A stretch of DNA of 64,000 nt from assembly GCF_014656215.1 (NCBI RefSeq), contig NZ_BNBZ01000023.1:1-64000 (forward strand), given 5' to 3'. Made by a program: the position numbers and the translations under genes. Position 1 is the first letter of the stretch. Each line of letters opens with the position of its first letter. Source of the stretch: Streptomyces zaomyceticus (GTDB lineage: Bacteria; Actinomycetota; Actinomycetes; Streptomycetales; Streptomycetaceae). Of the stretch, positions 36,188-44,012 are shown piece after piece. Below the pieces are notes generated by a model, which was not told the DNA's origin, did no database searches, and was given only the letters and a program-made list of their open reading frames with translations.

Positions 36188-37198
36188 TCAGATCCGGTCG
36201 GGTGCGCTGATGCCGAGCACGGAGAGGCCACCGGCGAGCACCGTCCCGGCGGCTTCGGCGAGCGCCAGCCGGGAACGATGGGCGGCCGAGGGTTTCTCGT
36301 CGCCGAGCGGCAGAACCGTGTGCTGGAACGCGAGCAGCGCGTCGGCGGTGGCTTCCAGGTGCCGGGCGACCCGGTCGGGGGCGCGATGGCGGGCGGCGGC
36401 GAGGAGGACGACGGGGTGGTCGCCGAGAACGCCGAGAAGTTCGGTCGTACGGGGGTGGGAGGCGGCCGCGCCGAAGGCGACGTCGGCGTCGGCTCCGTCC
36501 TCGTACAAGGGGAGGAGACCGAGCTGCCCACCGTTGACGAGGAGTCTCCGCACCCGGGAGTGCGCGTACCGGACGCGGAAGAGGGAGTTGCGCTCGTGCT
36601 GGACGAGGAGGGGTGGCCCGTCGAGGGGCCGGTCCTGGGGAGCGGGCCGGAGCAGGGCCCAGCGGGCGGCGTCGACACCGAGGGCGTCCACGTCGTACGC
36701 CCCGGCCCGTACGTGCATCCGCTCGGCACCGCCGAAACCGGCGTCGGCGCCCTGCATCCGGAGAAGCCGGACGACGGTCTCGGTGACGACCGAGGCCCGC
36801 GACTCCGTCAGGTCGGACGGACCGGCGAAACGGACACGGGTCCCGGCGAGGGCGGTACTGCTCCCGTACGCGCCGCCGGCCTCGCGGATCGCCCGCACGA
36901 GCTCGGCGCCGGCGTCACGGCGGAGGCTGAAGTTCAGGAACCCGGGCCCGGTGATCTCGACCTCCCGCAGCCCGGGGGCGTCACGGAGCCGCTCCTGGAG
37001 GATCCCGGCCACGTCGAGGGCGCTGCGTCCGGCGGGCCGGGCGAGGGTGAGGGCGATGTTGCTGGCGTACTCCCCGGAACCACCGGGCCGGGCCCGCTCA
37101 ACCGTCACCCGCGGGGGCACATCGACCCGCAGCGCACCGTCGTCGACCGCACGGCGCACGGCGTGCAGCACGGTGAGGGAGAGGTCCGCGGGGGTCAC
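36188..37198 (-). CDS. ArgS-like protein lacking the catalytic domain
   Basis: 336 aa. Residues ~1-105 match the N-terminal additional domain of arginyl-tRNA synthetase (EYASNIALTLARPAGRSALD, then ITGPGFLNFSL). Residues ~200-336 match the DALR anticodon-binding domain (RVRYAHSRVRRLL). The Rossmann catalytic core with HIGH and KMSKS is missing; only ~80 residues lie between. It cannot charge tRNA by itself but may bind tRNA-Arg. It sits between lysA and a tRNA-Arg(CCG) gene. Role unknown. Confidence 0.85.
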   Translation of the reverse strand: MTPADLSLTVLHAVRRAVDDGALRVDVPPRVTVERARPGGSGEYASNIALTLARPAGRSALDVAGILQERLRDAPGLREVEITGPGFLNFSLRRDAGAELVRAIREAGGAYGSSTALAGTRVRFAGPSDLTESRASVVTETVVRLLRMQGADAGFGGAERMHVRAGAYDVDALGVDAARWALLRPAPQDRPLDGPPLLVQHERNSLFRVRYAHSRVRRLLVNGGQLGLLPLYEDGADADVAFGAAASHPRTTELLGVLGDHPVVLLAAARHRAPDRVARHLEATADALLAFQHTVLPLGDEKPSAAHRSRLALAEAAGTVLAGGLSVLGISAPDRI

Positions 37199-37372
37199 GG
37201 GACAAGCCTAGGGGAGGAGGGGGGGCGGAACGCGAACCGGTTTCGCCATGCGGGCACCCGAGCGCCGGGGACCCGGTGACCGACTCAGGTGCGGGGGACA
37301 CACGCACCGCGGCCGGACCGTCGCGCGCACCGCGGACCGAGACCGCGGCCGGACCTGCGACCCGCCTGCCGA

Positions 37373-37404
37373 ACCGGACTCAATGCGGACCGGACTCAAT
37401 GCGG
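37373..37404. repeat. Tandem 16-bp duplication at the 3' end of the response regulator gene
   Basis: accggactcaatgcgg occurs at 37373-37388 and again at 37389-37404. The regulator's stop codon (37396-37398) lies in the second copy. This suggests a recent slippage or duplication. Confidence 0.75.
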
Positions 37405-37890
37405 ACCGGTGGGACTCCCGGTCGGGCTGCCGGCGCATCGGGGCTGCTGCCGGCCGTCGACTGCGGCCGGTTCCTCTCCCCCGTCGGTCCCGGCCCCCTC
37501 CGGCCGCTCTCGCCGCTCGCGGTGCATCAGCTGACGTACGACACGCACCAGCTCGGCGGGCTCGAAGGGTTTGGCGAGGAAGGCGTCGATGTCGGACGCG
37601 GCTCCACCGGAGACCTCGTGCTCACCGCAGGCGCTGATGATCGCAACCGGCAGATGACTGGTCCGAGGGTCGGCCCGAAGTCTCTCGGCCGTCTTGATCC
37701 CGTCCAAGCGGGGCATGACGACGTCCAGGGTGACGACATCAGGCCGAACCCGATGTACGACATCCAGACACTCGGCACCATCGGCCGCGGTCACGACCTC
37801 GAACCCCTCGAGTTCGAGATTGACCCTGATCAACTGCCGGATCACCTTGTTGTCGTCGACAACGAGCACCCGACCGGACACGCCTGACAC
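37396..37890 (-). CDS. Single-domain response regulator (CheY-like)
   Basis: 164 aa. The receiver has acidic pair VVDDNKVIRQ, phospho-Asp in VVTLDVVMPRLDG (~52), Thr/Ser in IISACGEHE and the Lys in FLAKPFEP. A ~45-residue disordered tail follows, with no output domain. GTG 37890 or 37881 is the start; neither has a strong ribosome site. No kinase is adjacent. It may act through protein-protein contacts. Confidence 0.88.
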   Translation of the reverse strand: MSGVSGRVLVVDDNKVIRQLIRVNLELEGFEVVTAADGAECLDVVHRVRPDVVTLDVVMPRLDGIKTAERLRADPRTSHLPVAIISACGEHEVSGGAASDIDAFLAKPFEPAELVRVVRQLMHRERRERPEGAGTDGGEEPAAVDGRQQPRCAGSPTGSPTGPH

Positions 37891-38050
37891 ACGAACGAGA
37901 GTAGGCGGCCCCGAACGGCTGCGTCCGGGTTTTACCCACTTCTGACCCGTGCGGGGGACCCAGCCCCTGGTGACACCCCGGAAATACCTGTTCACAGCCA
38001 CTCCCGAGGAGCTGGTAGGGTTCTACCCGTCGCCGCCGAACGCGGCGGAC

Positions 38051-38122
38051 GCCCCCGTAGCTCAGGGGATAGAGCAACGGCCTCCGGAGCCGTGTGCGCA
38101 GGTTCGAATCCTGCCGGGGGCA
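38051..38122 (+). tRNA. tRNA-Arg (anticodon CCG)
   Basis: The complete cloverleaf folds: acceptor GCCCCCG (38051-38057) with CGGGGGC (38115-38121), anticodon stem ACGGC/GCCGT with loop CTCCGGA (anticodon CCG), T-arm GCAGG-TTCGAAT-CCTGC (38098-38114), discriminator A. CCA is not encoded. Its 3' half is the integration site of the element that follows. Confidence 0.97.
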
Positions 38123-38124
38123 CT
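38081..38124 (+). repeat. att site (attL) of element 1, inside tRNA-Arg(CCG)
   Basis: These 44 bp, from the anticodon loop region to just past the tRNA 3' end, recur identically at 52993-53036. This is the classical geometry for tyrosine-integrase insertion into a tRNA gene. Confidence 0.93.
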
Positions 38125-38142
38125 TCGCAAGAAGTGCCACAC

Positions 38143-38180
38143 AGACCCCGTGATCAGCGGAAACGCTGAGAACGGGGTCT
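38143..38180 (+). terminator. Terminator of tRNA-Arg
   Basis: agaccccgt (38143-38151) pairs with acggggtct (38172-38180), with an inner stem tcagcg/cgctga (38154-38159 / 38164-38169). tgttgt follows. The remainder to 38338 holds only a ggcccc/ggggcc hairpin (38293-38319), likely ending the integrase transcript. Confidence 0.8.
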
Positions 38181-38338
38181 TGTTGTATGTGCAGCCGTAT
38201 GCCGCTCTCAGCCGCCGTATGTCGGGGTCTGTGGACGAGGCGTGGACGGGATCTTGGGGGCAACACCCCAGGTGGCAAGGGCAAAACGACAAGGCCCCCG
38301 GGCAGGGTGCCAAGGGGCCATGAACGGGTCAGGTGCCG

Positions 38339-39712
38339 TCACTCGTACTCGCGGAGCAGGTCCTCGATGCGCCGGTTGGCGACGTCATGGCGCCCGTCGA
38401 GGCACTTCGCGTAGCGGGTCAGCAGAACCTCCACGCTGTTACCGGCCCGCTCGGCCACCTCGGTCGGATCGACACCGGCATTGAGCCATGTCGACAGCGC
38501 CGAGTGGCGGAGGTCGTAGGGCCGACTCGCGAGCGGCGAGGCAGCTGCGGCCGGCGGGAGCCCGAGAAGCCGAGCCTCCTGCCACACGCGGTAGTAGGTC
38601 GAAGACGGAACCACCGAGCCCTTCTCGCTGAAGAACAGGCGTCCGTCGTCCGCCGTGCCGAAGGTGTTCAGGTGCTCACGGAGAACGGCAACCAGGTGCG
38701 GCGGGACGGGTACACGCCGAACATCCTCGGCCGGTCGGTTCTTCAGCCCGCGGTCGTCGTGGGTCTCCCCCGAATCAGTCCACTGCTTACCGGCTGACGG
38801 CCGAGTCCGATGCAGGAGTGCCGAGCCCCAGCCCTTCTCGGGAAGGGTGAGGTCCGTCTCGACCAGGCCAACGGCTTCTGCCGGGCGAAGGCCACCGAAA
38901 TACATCGCGGCGAAGAAGCCGACGAGTCGACGACCGCGAGCGCGCCGATATCCACCGACGTAGGAAACGGCCGTCAGGAGGTTGCGAGCCTGCTCCGGGT
39001 TGACGACGACGCGGGGGTCGACCTGGCTGGACACCTTCGGCTTCTGCCAGCGAACAGCCGTGATCGGGTTCTCCCGCAGCTCCCCCAGGTCCACCGCGTA
39101 GTTCGCAGCATTCACGAGGGTCCGCCGCTTACGCCGCACGGTTTCCGCAGCGGCCGCAGTGCCGTCGAGCTTGAGCTTCAGAGCGTCGAGCACCGCACGG
39201 GCCGTCGCAGGCTCGGCGAGATCACCGAGCGGCCGAGAGGCCTTGGACACCCAGTGAAGGACGTTCATCACCTCGTCCGGCACCTCTCGCTCGCCAGGCC
39301 GCGGAAGAACAAAGGCCCAGTTGCGCAGCGCTCTACGGATCGACTCGTCGGCCGGCCGCCCGGGGCGGTTCTCAAGGAGTTCCACCGTCACGCTGGTGAG
39401 CGATTCGTTGATGCCGTCTCGCGTATTGGGGGCGGCATGAGGCCATTTCATCGCGAGGTACCTGAGGGCGAAGTCGTACCAAGACACAGCCGACTTCTTC
39501 TCCTCCATCGAGGCAGGGAGACCGGACTCGGTATCGAACTCTTCGCCGTCCCGCATCGCTCGCATGAGCTTCGTGCGGTAATGATCGGCGAGCGCTTTGG
39601 TACGGAATGACTCCGAGAAGGCGTTGCCCGCCACGGACCAGCGGACACCGTACGAAGGCGTCTTGGTATCCCGCTTACGGACGCTCCAGACCTTCACATC
39701 GAGAGACTTCAC
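38339..39712 (-). CDS. int: Tyrosine recombinase (integrase) of element 1
   Basis: 457 aa. The catalytic domain is C-terminal: Arg276 in GLRPAEAVGL, Arg402-His403 in YDLRHSALSTW, and the nucleophile Tyr434 in LLTRYAKCLDG. The N-terminal SAM-like domain binds the core arms. It inserts the element into tRNA-Arg(CCG); the gene ends 214 bp from attL. It overlaps xis by 4 bp. It is homologous along its length to the integrase of element 2, which fits use of the same target. Confidence 0.96.
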   Translation of the reverse strand: MKSLDVKVWSVRKRDTKTPSYGVRWSVAGNAFSESFRTKALADHYRTKLMRAMRDGEEFDTESGLPASMEEKKSAVSWYDFALRYLAMKWPHAAPNTRDGINESLTSVTVELLENRPGRPADESIRRALRNWAFVLPRPGEREVPDEVMNVLHWVSKASRPLGDLAEPATARAVLDALKLKLDGTAAAAETVRRKRRTLVNAANYAVDLGELRENPITAVRWQKPKVSSQVDPRVVVNPEQARNLLTAVSYVGGYRRARGRRLVGFFAAMYFGGLRPAEAVGLVETDLTLPEKGWGSALLHRTRPSAGKQWTDSGETHDDRGLKNRPAEDVRRVPVPPHLVAVLREHLNTFGTADDGRLFFSEKGSVVPSSTYYRVWQEARLLGLPPAAAASPLASRPYDLRHSALSTWLNAGVDPTEVAERAGNSVEVLLTRYAKCLDGRHDVANRRIEDLLREYE

Positions 39713-39894
39713 GCAGCCGTCTCCAGTCCGCGGAGCCAGGTGTCGAAGTCACTCCGCCACACTCGAAGCTCTCCGTTGGGAAGCTTGAACGCGGTCGGCC
39801 CATGCCCCAACTCCCGCCAGCGGTAAAAAGTGCGCCGCGACACCCCGCCCAGGGCAGCGAGGATCTGTGGCACGGTCATCAGCTCGTCCTTCAC
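39709..39894 (-). CDS. xis: Excisionase-like MerR/Xis helix-turn-helix protein
   Basis: 61 aa. Winged-helix pattern: TVPQILAALGGVSRRTFYRW, then KLPNGELRVWRSDFDTWL. It is the directionality factor of pSAM2-type elements. It overlaps both repSA (4 bp) and int (4 bp), so rep-xis-int is one translationally coupled operon. It is close in sequence to the Xis of element 2 (FYRWRxL...GP, KLPNGE). Confidence 0.93.
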   Translation of the reverse strand: MKDELMTVPQILAALGGVSRRTFYRWRELGHGPTAFKLPNGELRVWRSDFDTWLRGLETAA

Positions 39895-41303
39895 AGCAGT
39901 TCATCCCCTTGGGCTTCGAGTTCGGCGCGGAGTTCGCGTGCGTGTTCGCGGTTGTGCTGGATGTCGCGGCGGATGTTGGCGGCGAGCCAGGATTCGCCGG
40001 GGGTGGCGCCGTGGCCGGCGTAGGCCCAGTGGGCGACGACGAGGACGGTGGACTCGGGGTGTTCGTCGGGGTCGGGGAGGCCGAGGGCGGTGCGTTGCTG
40101 GGCGGCGCGGTAGTCGGCGCGGACCTGGCGTAAGGCGCCGAGGGTGGTGGAGTAGGCGCGGGATTTGGTGGAGAAGTGGCCGCGGAAGCCGAGCATGTGG
40201 GCCCAGGCGCGGAGGCGCCGGTCGGGGTATGCGGCGTCGAGGTCCATGCAGGCTTCCATCAGGCGCCGGGGGTGGTCGGGGACGTCGAGGAGGATCAGGG
40301 CTTCCTTGTTGCCGACGCGTTGGTCGACGGCGCCGGTCGTTTCGGCGGCTTTGGTGGCGTACTTGGCGACGTAGGCGGCGACGGCCTGCTCGGTGAGCTC
40401 TTCGCCCTGGCCGAAGGCGCCGATGGGCTGGACGTCGAGCTGGGTGCCCCAGGTGAGCGTCAGGTCCTGGCCGACGCCGTGCGCGGGGGCGGCGGGGACG
40501 ACGACCTGGACGCGGGCGGCGGCGGCGTGGATGGCGTCGGTGAGGAGGTCGAGGGCGGCCCAGGCCGGGGGCGGGGTGTGGGGGCCCCGGGGGCCGTCGA
40601 AGCGGATGACGGCGTGGAAGTGGACGGCGCCGCGTTTCTGGTACTCGGCGACTTTGCCGAAGGAGACGCGGGACTGTTCGCGGGCTGCTTTCTGGGTGAG
40701 ACCGGCGCGGGCGGCGATCTCGCGGCGGAGGTAGATCGTGAAGTACCGCCACAGCTCGGAGGCGTGGTTGTTCCAGAGGACGGCGGCCGCGTAGTCGTAG
40801 GTGTCGGGGTGGAGCGGGGTGCCCAGTTCCGGGGCGACCTCGATGTGGCGGGTGCCGCAGCGGCAGGAGCGGGTGCCGGGCCGGTTGTGGACGGGGCCGA
40901 AGGACGGGGCGGTGAGGGTGGCAAAGACACGCGGGTGGTCGCGGATCGTGTCGGGGGTGCCCTTGTCGGGGTTACCGATGAGGCCGGCGCGGATGAGGTG
41001 GTAGGTGTCTCCGGCGTAGGTCCAGGCGCAGGAGGGGCAGCGGGAGGCCCGGCGGTTGCCGCAGGCGACGCGCAGGACGCCGCCCGGTTCGGCGTCGGTG
41101 TTGTAGGCGTGGAGGACGGTCTTGGTGGCGGGGTCGAGGGTTTTGGTGCCGCCGGTGAGGCGGATGGGGGCGGTGCAGCCGCCGGTGCGTCGGAGTTGTT
41201 CGGTGAGGCGGTCGAAGCCGGGAGACCCGGCCATCCGGAGCAGGTCGCTCAGGGTGGCCGGGTCCAGGCCCGCCTGGAGGGCGGCGTGGGTCAAGGTGGT
41301 CAC
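39891..41303 (-). CDS. repSA: RepSA-type rolling-circle replication initiator
   Basis: 470 aa. A Cys-rich finger in ACGNRRASRCPSC (~80-92) is followed by the HUH metal motif VHFHAVIRF (His228, His230) and the Tyr region AAYVAKYATKAAE (~310-315), which supplies the nicking tyrosine. This is the initiator type of pSAM2, which replicates the excised circle. GTG 41303 overlaps the preceding zinc-ribbon gene (GTGA). It differs completely from the DUF3987-type replication gene of element 2. Confidence 0.93.
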   Translation of the reverse strand: MTTLTHAALQAGLDPATLSDLLRMAGSPGFDRLTEQLRRTGGCTAPIRLTGGTKTLDPATKTVLHAYNTDAEPGGVLRVACGNRRASRCPSCAWTYAGDTYHLIRAGLIGNPDKGTPDTIRDHPRVFATLTAPSFGPVHNRPGTRSCRCGTRHIEVAPELGTPLHPDTYDYAAAVLWNNHASELWRYFTIYLRREIAARAGLTQKAAREQSRVSFGKVAEYQKRGAVHFHAVIRFDGPRGPHTPPPAWAALDLLTDAIHAAAARVQVVVPAAPAHGVGQDLTLTWGTQLDVQPIGAFGQGEELTEQAVAAYVAKYATKAAETTGAVDQRVGNKEALILLDVPDHPRRLMEACMDLDAAYPDRRLRAWAHMLGFRGHFSTKSRAYSTTLGALRQVRADYRAAQQRTALGLPDPDEHPESTVLVVAHWAYAGHGATPGESWLAANIRRDIQHNREHARELRAELEAQGDELL

Positions 41304-41479
41304 TTCCCGGCGCGGGTGAGGGCGGCGGGGAAGGTGCGGCCGAGGCCCCGGCAGGTGGGGCAGTGGACGGGGATGGTGTCCCGGGTGCCGTCGGCGGTGG
41401 GGAGGCCGGTGGTGATGGTGGCGGTGGCGAAGCCGTCGCAGTCGCGGCAGACGCGCGGGGTCGAGGTCTGGGGCATCAT
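41300..41479 (-). CDS. Small zinc-ribbon protein (DnaJ-like CxxC pair)
   Basis: 59 aa, start MMPQTSTPRVC with an AAAGGGA ribosome site. Two zinc knuckles are CRDCDG and CPTCRG, in the CxxCxG style of DnaJ. It is translationally coupled to repSA. Element 2 has a comparable small protein with CRKCNG and CRRCKG, so it seems part of the shared backbone. Role unknown; DNA or RNA contact near replication is an inference. Confidence 0.75.
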   Translation of the reverse strand: MMPQTSTPRVCRDCDGFATATITTGLPTADGTRDTIPVHCPTCRGLGRTFPAALTRAGK

Positions 41480-41570
41480 GAGCTGTCCCTTTCGGGTCCG
41501 TTGGATCTGGGATGGGTTCAGGCGCCCGGGGCGGCGGAAGTTTGGCGACCGAGGCCGTCCCGGGGGCCGC

Positions 41571-42128
41571 TTAGCGTGTGTTGCGCCTGCCGTGGCCCTT
41601 GGCCGCGTACATCGCCGCGTCGGCGGCCGAGAGGGCGTCGGTGAGGACCGGCACCGGCAGGCGGTCGCGGTGGCAGTGGCCGACCGACGCGGAGACCGGC
41701 AGGACCCGGCCGTTGTGGGTGACCGGCTGGTCCAGGGCGGCGTGGAGGGCGAAGAGGCCGGCGGTGTGGCCGGGGTCGGTGACGATGGCAGCAAACTCGT
41801 CTCCGCCGAGGCGGGCGGCAATGCCGTGACGTCCGTACCAGTCGCTCAGACGCCGAGCGGTTTCGGTGAGGACCGCGTCTCCGGCGGCGTGGCCGTGGGT
41901 GTCGTTGGTGGCCTTGAAGTCGTCCAGGTCGACCAGGAGCACGAGCGCGTTCGCGTGCTTGGCCAGGAGGTGTTCGGCGCGGGTGGTCCATCCGGCACGG
42001 GTGTGGAGGCCGGTCAGGGGGTCGCGGCGGGCGGTGGCCAGGCGGCGCCAGAGCAGTCCTCCATGCAGGGCCCACCCGAGGGCCGGTAAGCCCGCGGCGG
42101 CAATCGTCTGCGTGTCCACGGGGGTCAC
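41571..42128 (-). CDS. GGDEF-domain protein, predicted diguanylate cyclase, in the transfer operon
   Basis: 185 aa. One N-terminal hydrophobic helix (~8-27) is followed by a complete GGDEF domain: DPLTGLHTRAGW, the DLDDFKATNDTHGHAAGD block (Mg2+/GTP-binding Asp, Asn) and the active-site RLGGDEFAAIV. There is no RxxD inhibitory site just upstream. Every active-site residue is present, so c-di-GMP synthesis is plausible. The gene overlaps the next upstream one by 4 bp, so it is inside the transfer operon. In Streptomyces c-di-GMP acts through BldD on sporulation. Confidence 0.88.
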   Translation of the reverse strand: MTPVDTQTIAAAGLPALGWALHGGLLWRRLATARRDPLTGLHTRAGWTTRAEHLLAKHANALVLLVDLDDFKATNDTHGHAAGDAVLTETARRLSDWYGRHGIAARLGGDEFAAIVTDPGHTAGLFALHAALDQPVTHNGRVLPVSASVGHCHRDRLPVPVLTDALSAADAAMYAAKGHGRRNTR

Positions 42129-42355
42129 CGTCCCTTGCGGCGGTTGCGGATGGGCGGGATGGCGTCGTAGGCGTCGCGGCCCTGCTGGAACGAGGCCCTG
42201 TCGGCGTCGCTGACGGGGGTGGTGCCGAGCTGGCGGGTGATGCGGCCGACGGTCTTGCGGTCGCCGTGGCGCTTGGCGATGGCGTACTCGCGGCCCAGTT
42301 CCGCCATCTGCGGGTTGGCCGGGGTGTCGTTGGACTTGCGGCTGAACAGGCCCAT
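42125..42355 (-). CDS. Small basic protein of the transfer operon
   Basis: 76 aa, MGLFSRKSNDTPANPQMAEL start, and a basic end PPIRNRRKGR. No recognised domain. It overlaps the GGDEF gene by 4 bp and ends 1 bp from the next gene upstream. Such small proteins are common between spd and rep genes in AICEs; function unknown. Confidence 0.75.
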   Translation of the reverse strand: MGLFSRKSNDTPANPQMAELGREYAIAKRHGDRKTVGRITRQLGTTPVSDADRASFQQGRDAYDAIPPIRNRRKGR

Positions 42356-42356
42356 G

Positions 42357-42683
42357 TCAGTGCTTCCTTTCCTGGTTCATCAGGGACTTGAGGACGACGG
42401 CGCACACGGAGACGGAGACGCCGGTGATGGCGACGGCGAGGAGCATGGAGACCAGGACGGCGCCGACGACCAGGACGACGGCGCCACCGCCGGCGGCAAG
42501 GGCGAGCGCGCGGCCCGAGGTGAGCTGAACCGTGGTCCGGGGCGAGGTGACCGGCACCGGGGCGGGGGCGGGGGCGTGCCCGCCGGGCGTCGGCTCGACG
42601 GCGGTCGTGGGGGCGGTGGGCTGGAGGAGCGGGGTGACGATGCCGGTCGGGAGCGGGTTGACCGGGATGCGGGGCTGGAGCAT
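42357..42683 (-). CDS. Spread-type (SpdB-like) membrane protein
   Basis: 108 aa. A Pro/Thr-rich N-terminal half is followed by two close hydrophobic helices (~60-98) and a charged end (NQERKH). The size and layout fit the Spd proteins that help intramycelial spread of pSAM2-like elements. It is in the leftward transfer operon. Confidence 0.7.
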   Translation of the reverse strand: MLQPRIPVNPLPTGIVTPLLQPTAPTTAVEPTPGGHAPAPAPVPVTSPRTTVQLTSGRALALAAGGGAVVLVVGAVLVSMLLAVAITGVSVSVCAVVLKSLMNQERKH

Positions 42684-42695
42684 GACTGGGTCTCC

Positions 42696-42851
42696 CTACT
42701 TGGTGATCGGGTCGATGAGCGGGGTGAGGAGGCTGTCGGCAAGGAGGTAGCCGCCGAGGAGGAGGACGGCAACGAGCCACCAGGGCGGGCGGATGAGCTT
42801 GATGCCGAGGCCGCCGACGACGATCAGGGCGAGCCAGAGCGGGACGTCCAT
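42696..42851 (-). CDS. 51-aa membrane peptide (Spd-like)
   Basis: MDVPLWLALIVVGGLGIKLI starts it and a second helix (WWLVAVLLLGGYLLADSLL) follows, so it is nearly all membrane. ATG 42851 has a CAAGGAGAA site. It is a likely spread component by position and type. Confidence 0.75.
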   Translation of the reverse strand: MDVPLWLALIVVGGLGIKLIRPPWWLVAVLLLGGYLLADSLLTPLIDPITK

Positions 42852-42870
42852 GACGCGTTCTCCTTGAGGG

Positions 42871-43062
42871 TCAGCGGGCGGTGCAGCGGTGGGTGCGGGC
42901 GGCGAGTTCGGCGGCGGCACGGGTGTTGTAGTCGGCGGAGAAGTCGCAGCGCGGGGCGGTGCACACGGCGGTGTGCTTGGTCCGGCCCCGGCCGTCGTAG
43001 TGGGTGCCGACCTGGACCGGGCCGATGCGGATCACGTGGTGGAAGCGGTTCGGCCGCGGCAT
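42871..43062 (-). CDS. Small mobile-element transfer protein (SpdA-like) with Cys/His pairs
   Basis: 63 aa. It starts MPRPNRFHHVIRIGPVQVGT and has a CTAPRC ... HRC arrangement near the end, a possible zinc site. The AAGGAGGG ribosome site lies within the end of the preceding 58-aa gene, so the two are coupled. Similar short proteins precede spd genes in pSAM2-type elements. Confidence 0.75.
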   Translation of the reverse strand: MPRPNRFHHVIRIGPVQVGTHYDGRGRTKHTAVCTAPRCDFSADYNTRAAAELAARTHRCTAR

Positions 43063-43067
43063 GGCGG

Positions 43068-43244
43068 TCAGCCCTCCTTGACGAAGTCGTCGGTGTGGTC
43101 GCTGAGCCACTGCCGGATCTCGGAGAGTTCGTCGTCGGTGGCCTGGTTGAACGCCGCTTCCGCGATGGCGACGGCATCCACAAACCGGTTGCTGCGGGTG
43201 AGTTCGGCCGAGCGCTCCAGAGCGCAGCGGATGGACGGGCGCAT
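43068..43244 (-). CDS. 58-aa helical protein of the transfer operon
   Basis: ATG 43244 follows GAGAGGAAG at good spacing. The frame reads MRPSIRCALERSAELTRSNR and ends DDFVKEG before TGA (43068-43070). It is predicted all helical and acidic at the C-terminus. It lies between the DUF2637 gene and the SpdA-like gene, whose ribosome site it contains. Function unknown. Confidence 0.7.
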   Translation of the reverse strand: MRPSIRCALERSAELTRSNRFVDAVAIAEAAFNQATDDELSEIRQWLSDHTDDFVKEG

Positions 43245-43267
43245 GAGTGGCTTCCTCTCAGAGGGGG

Positions 43268-43933
43268 TCAGGTGAGCTGGACAGCGATCGAGTCGGCCAG
43301 CGGTGCCGGGACGCCGAGGCGGGCGCGGAGGGTGGCCGCGTCGATCGGGGCACCGGTCTGTGTGTGATGGGCGTCCGCGATCTTCCGGGCGTGGTCGAGC
43401 AGCGCGGGCGGCACGGACGCGGCCGACGTCGCGGAAGCGGGCTCCGGGAGCACTTCCTGAGGTGTGGGTTCGGCCGGCGGAAGTTCGGGGGCCGGTTCCG
43501 GGACGCGTTCCACTGTGAGTTCCGACGTGGGTTCGGGATCAGGCTCGTCCAGGGGCTCGGGCTTTGGCGCCGGGGTAGGAGCATGGGCGAGGAGGGTGCC
43601 GCCGAGGAAGGCGAGGGCGGGCCACCCTGCGACGAGGATGCGCAGCCAGTCAGGGACGTCGCTCATGTCGAGGAGTCCGGCGGTGGCGACGTTGGCACCG
43701 AGCGATGCGATCAGGGCGATGGCGAACCAGAGCCAGGCGTCACGGCTGCTGCCGTGATTGCGCATCCGGCGCCAGGCGGCGACGAGGAGCAGGTCGACGC
43801 TGACCGGGTAAGCCCACGCCTTCCAGCCGTCCTGTCCTGCCGCGGCTGCCAGGTCGTGCAGGTGGGCGAAGGACAGGGCACCGGCGATGACGGCCTGGAT
43901 GAGGACGGCGTCGAGGCGGAGGGTACGGAACAC
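43268..43933 (-). CDS. DUF2637-type membrane protein
   Basis: 221 aa. Three to four helices lie in residues 1-115 (e.g. LIQAVIAGALSFAHLHDLA, then VSVDLLLVAAWRRM), followed by a Pro/Glu repeat linker and a small helical C-terminal domain (~165-221) that looks DNA- or protein-binding. DUF2637 proteins accompany tra genes in Streptomyces ICEs and are considered spread proteins. It is 79 bp downstream of traB. Confidence 0.85.
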   Translation of the reverse strand: MFRTLRLDAVLIQAVIAGALSFAHLHDLAAAAGQDGWKAWAYPVSVDLLLVAAWRRMRNHGSSRDAWLWFAIALIASLGANVATAGLLDMSDVPDWLRILVAGWPALAFLGGTLLAHAPTPAPKPEPLDEPDPEPTSELTVERVPEPAPELPPAEPTPQEVLPEPASATSAASVPPALLDHARKIADAHHTQTGAPIDAATLRARLGVPAPLADSIAVQLT

Positions 43934-44012
43934 GAGGTCACCTCCTTTCGGGCATAGGTCGGGTAGGGACCTGGCGTGAGACGGTCACGCCGACCGAAGA
44001 GAGAGGTGGCAG

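Noticed and set aside
38051..38124. A tRNA gene split or disabled by integration
   Set aside because: The complete cloverleaf is restored by the element; only the second copy at 52993 is partial.
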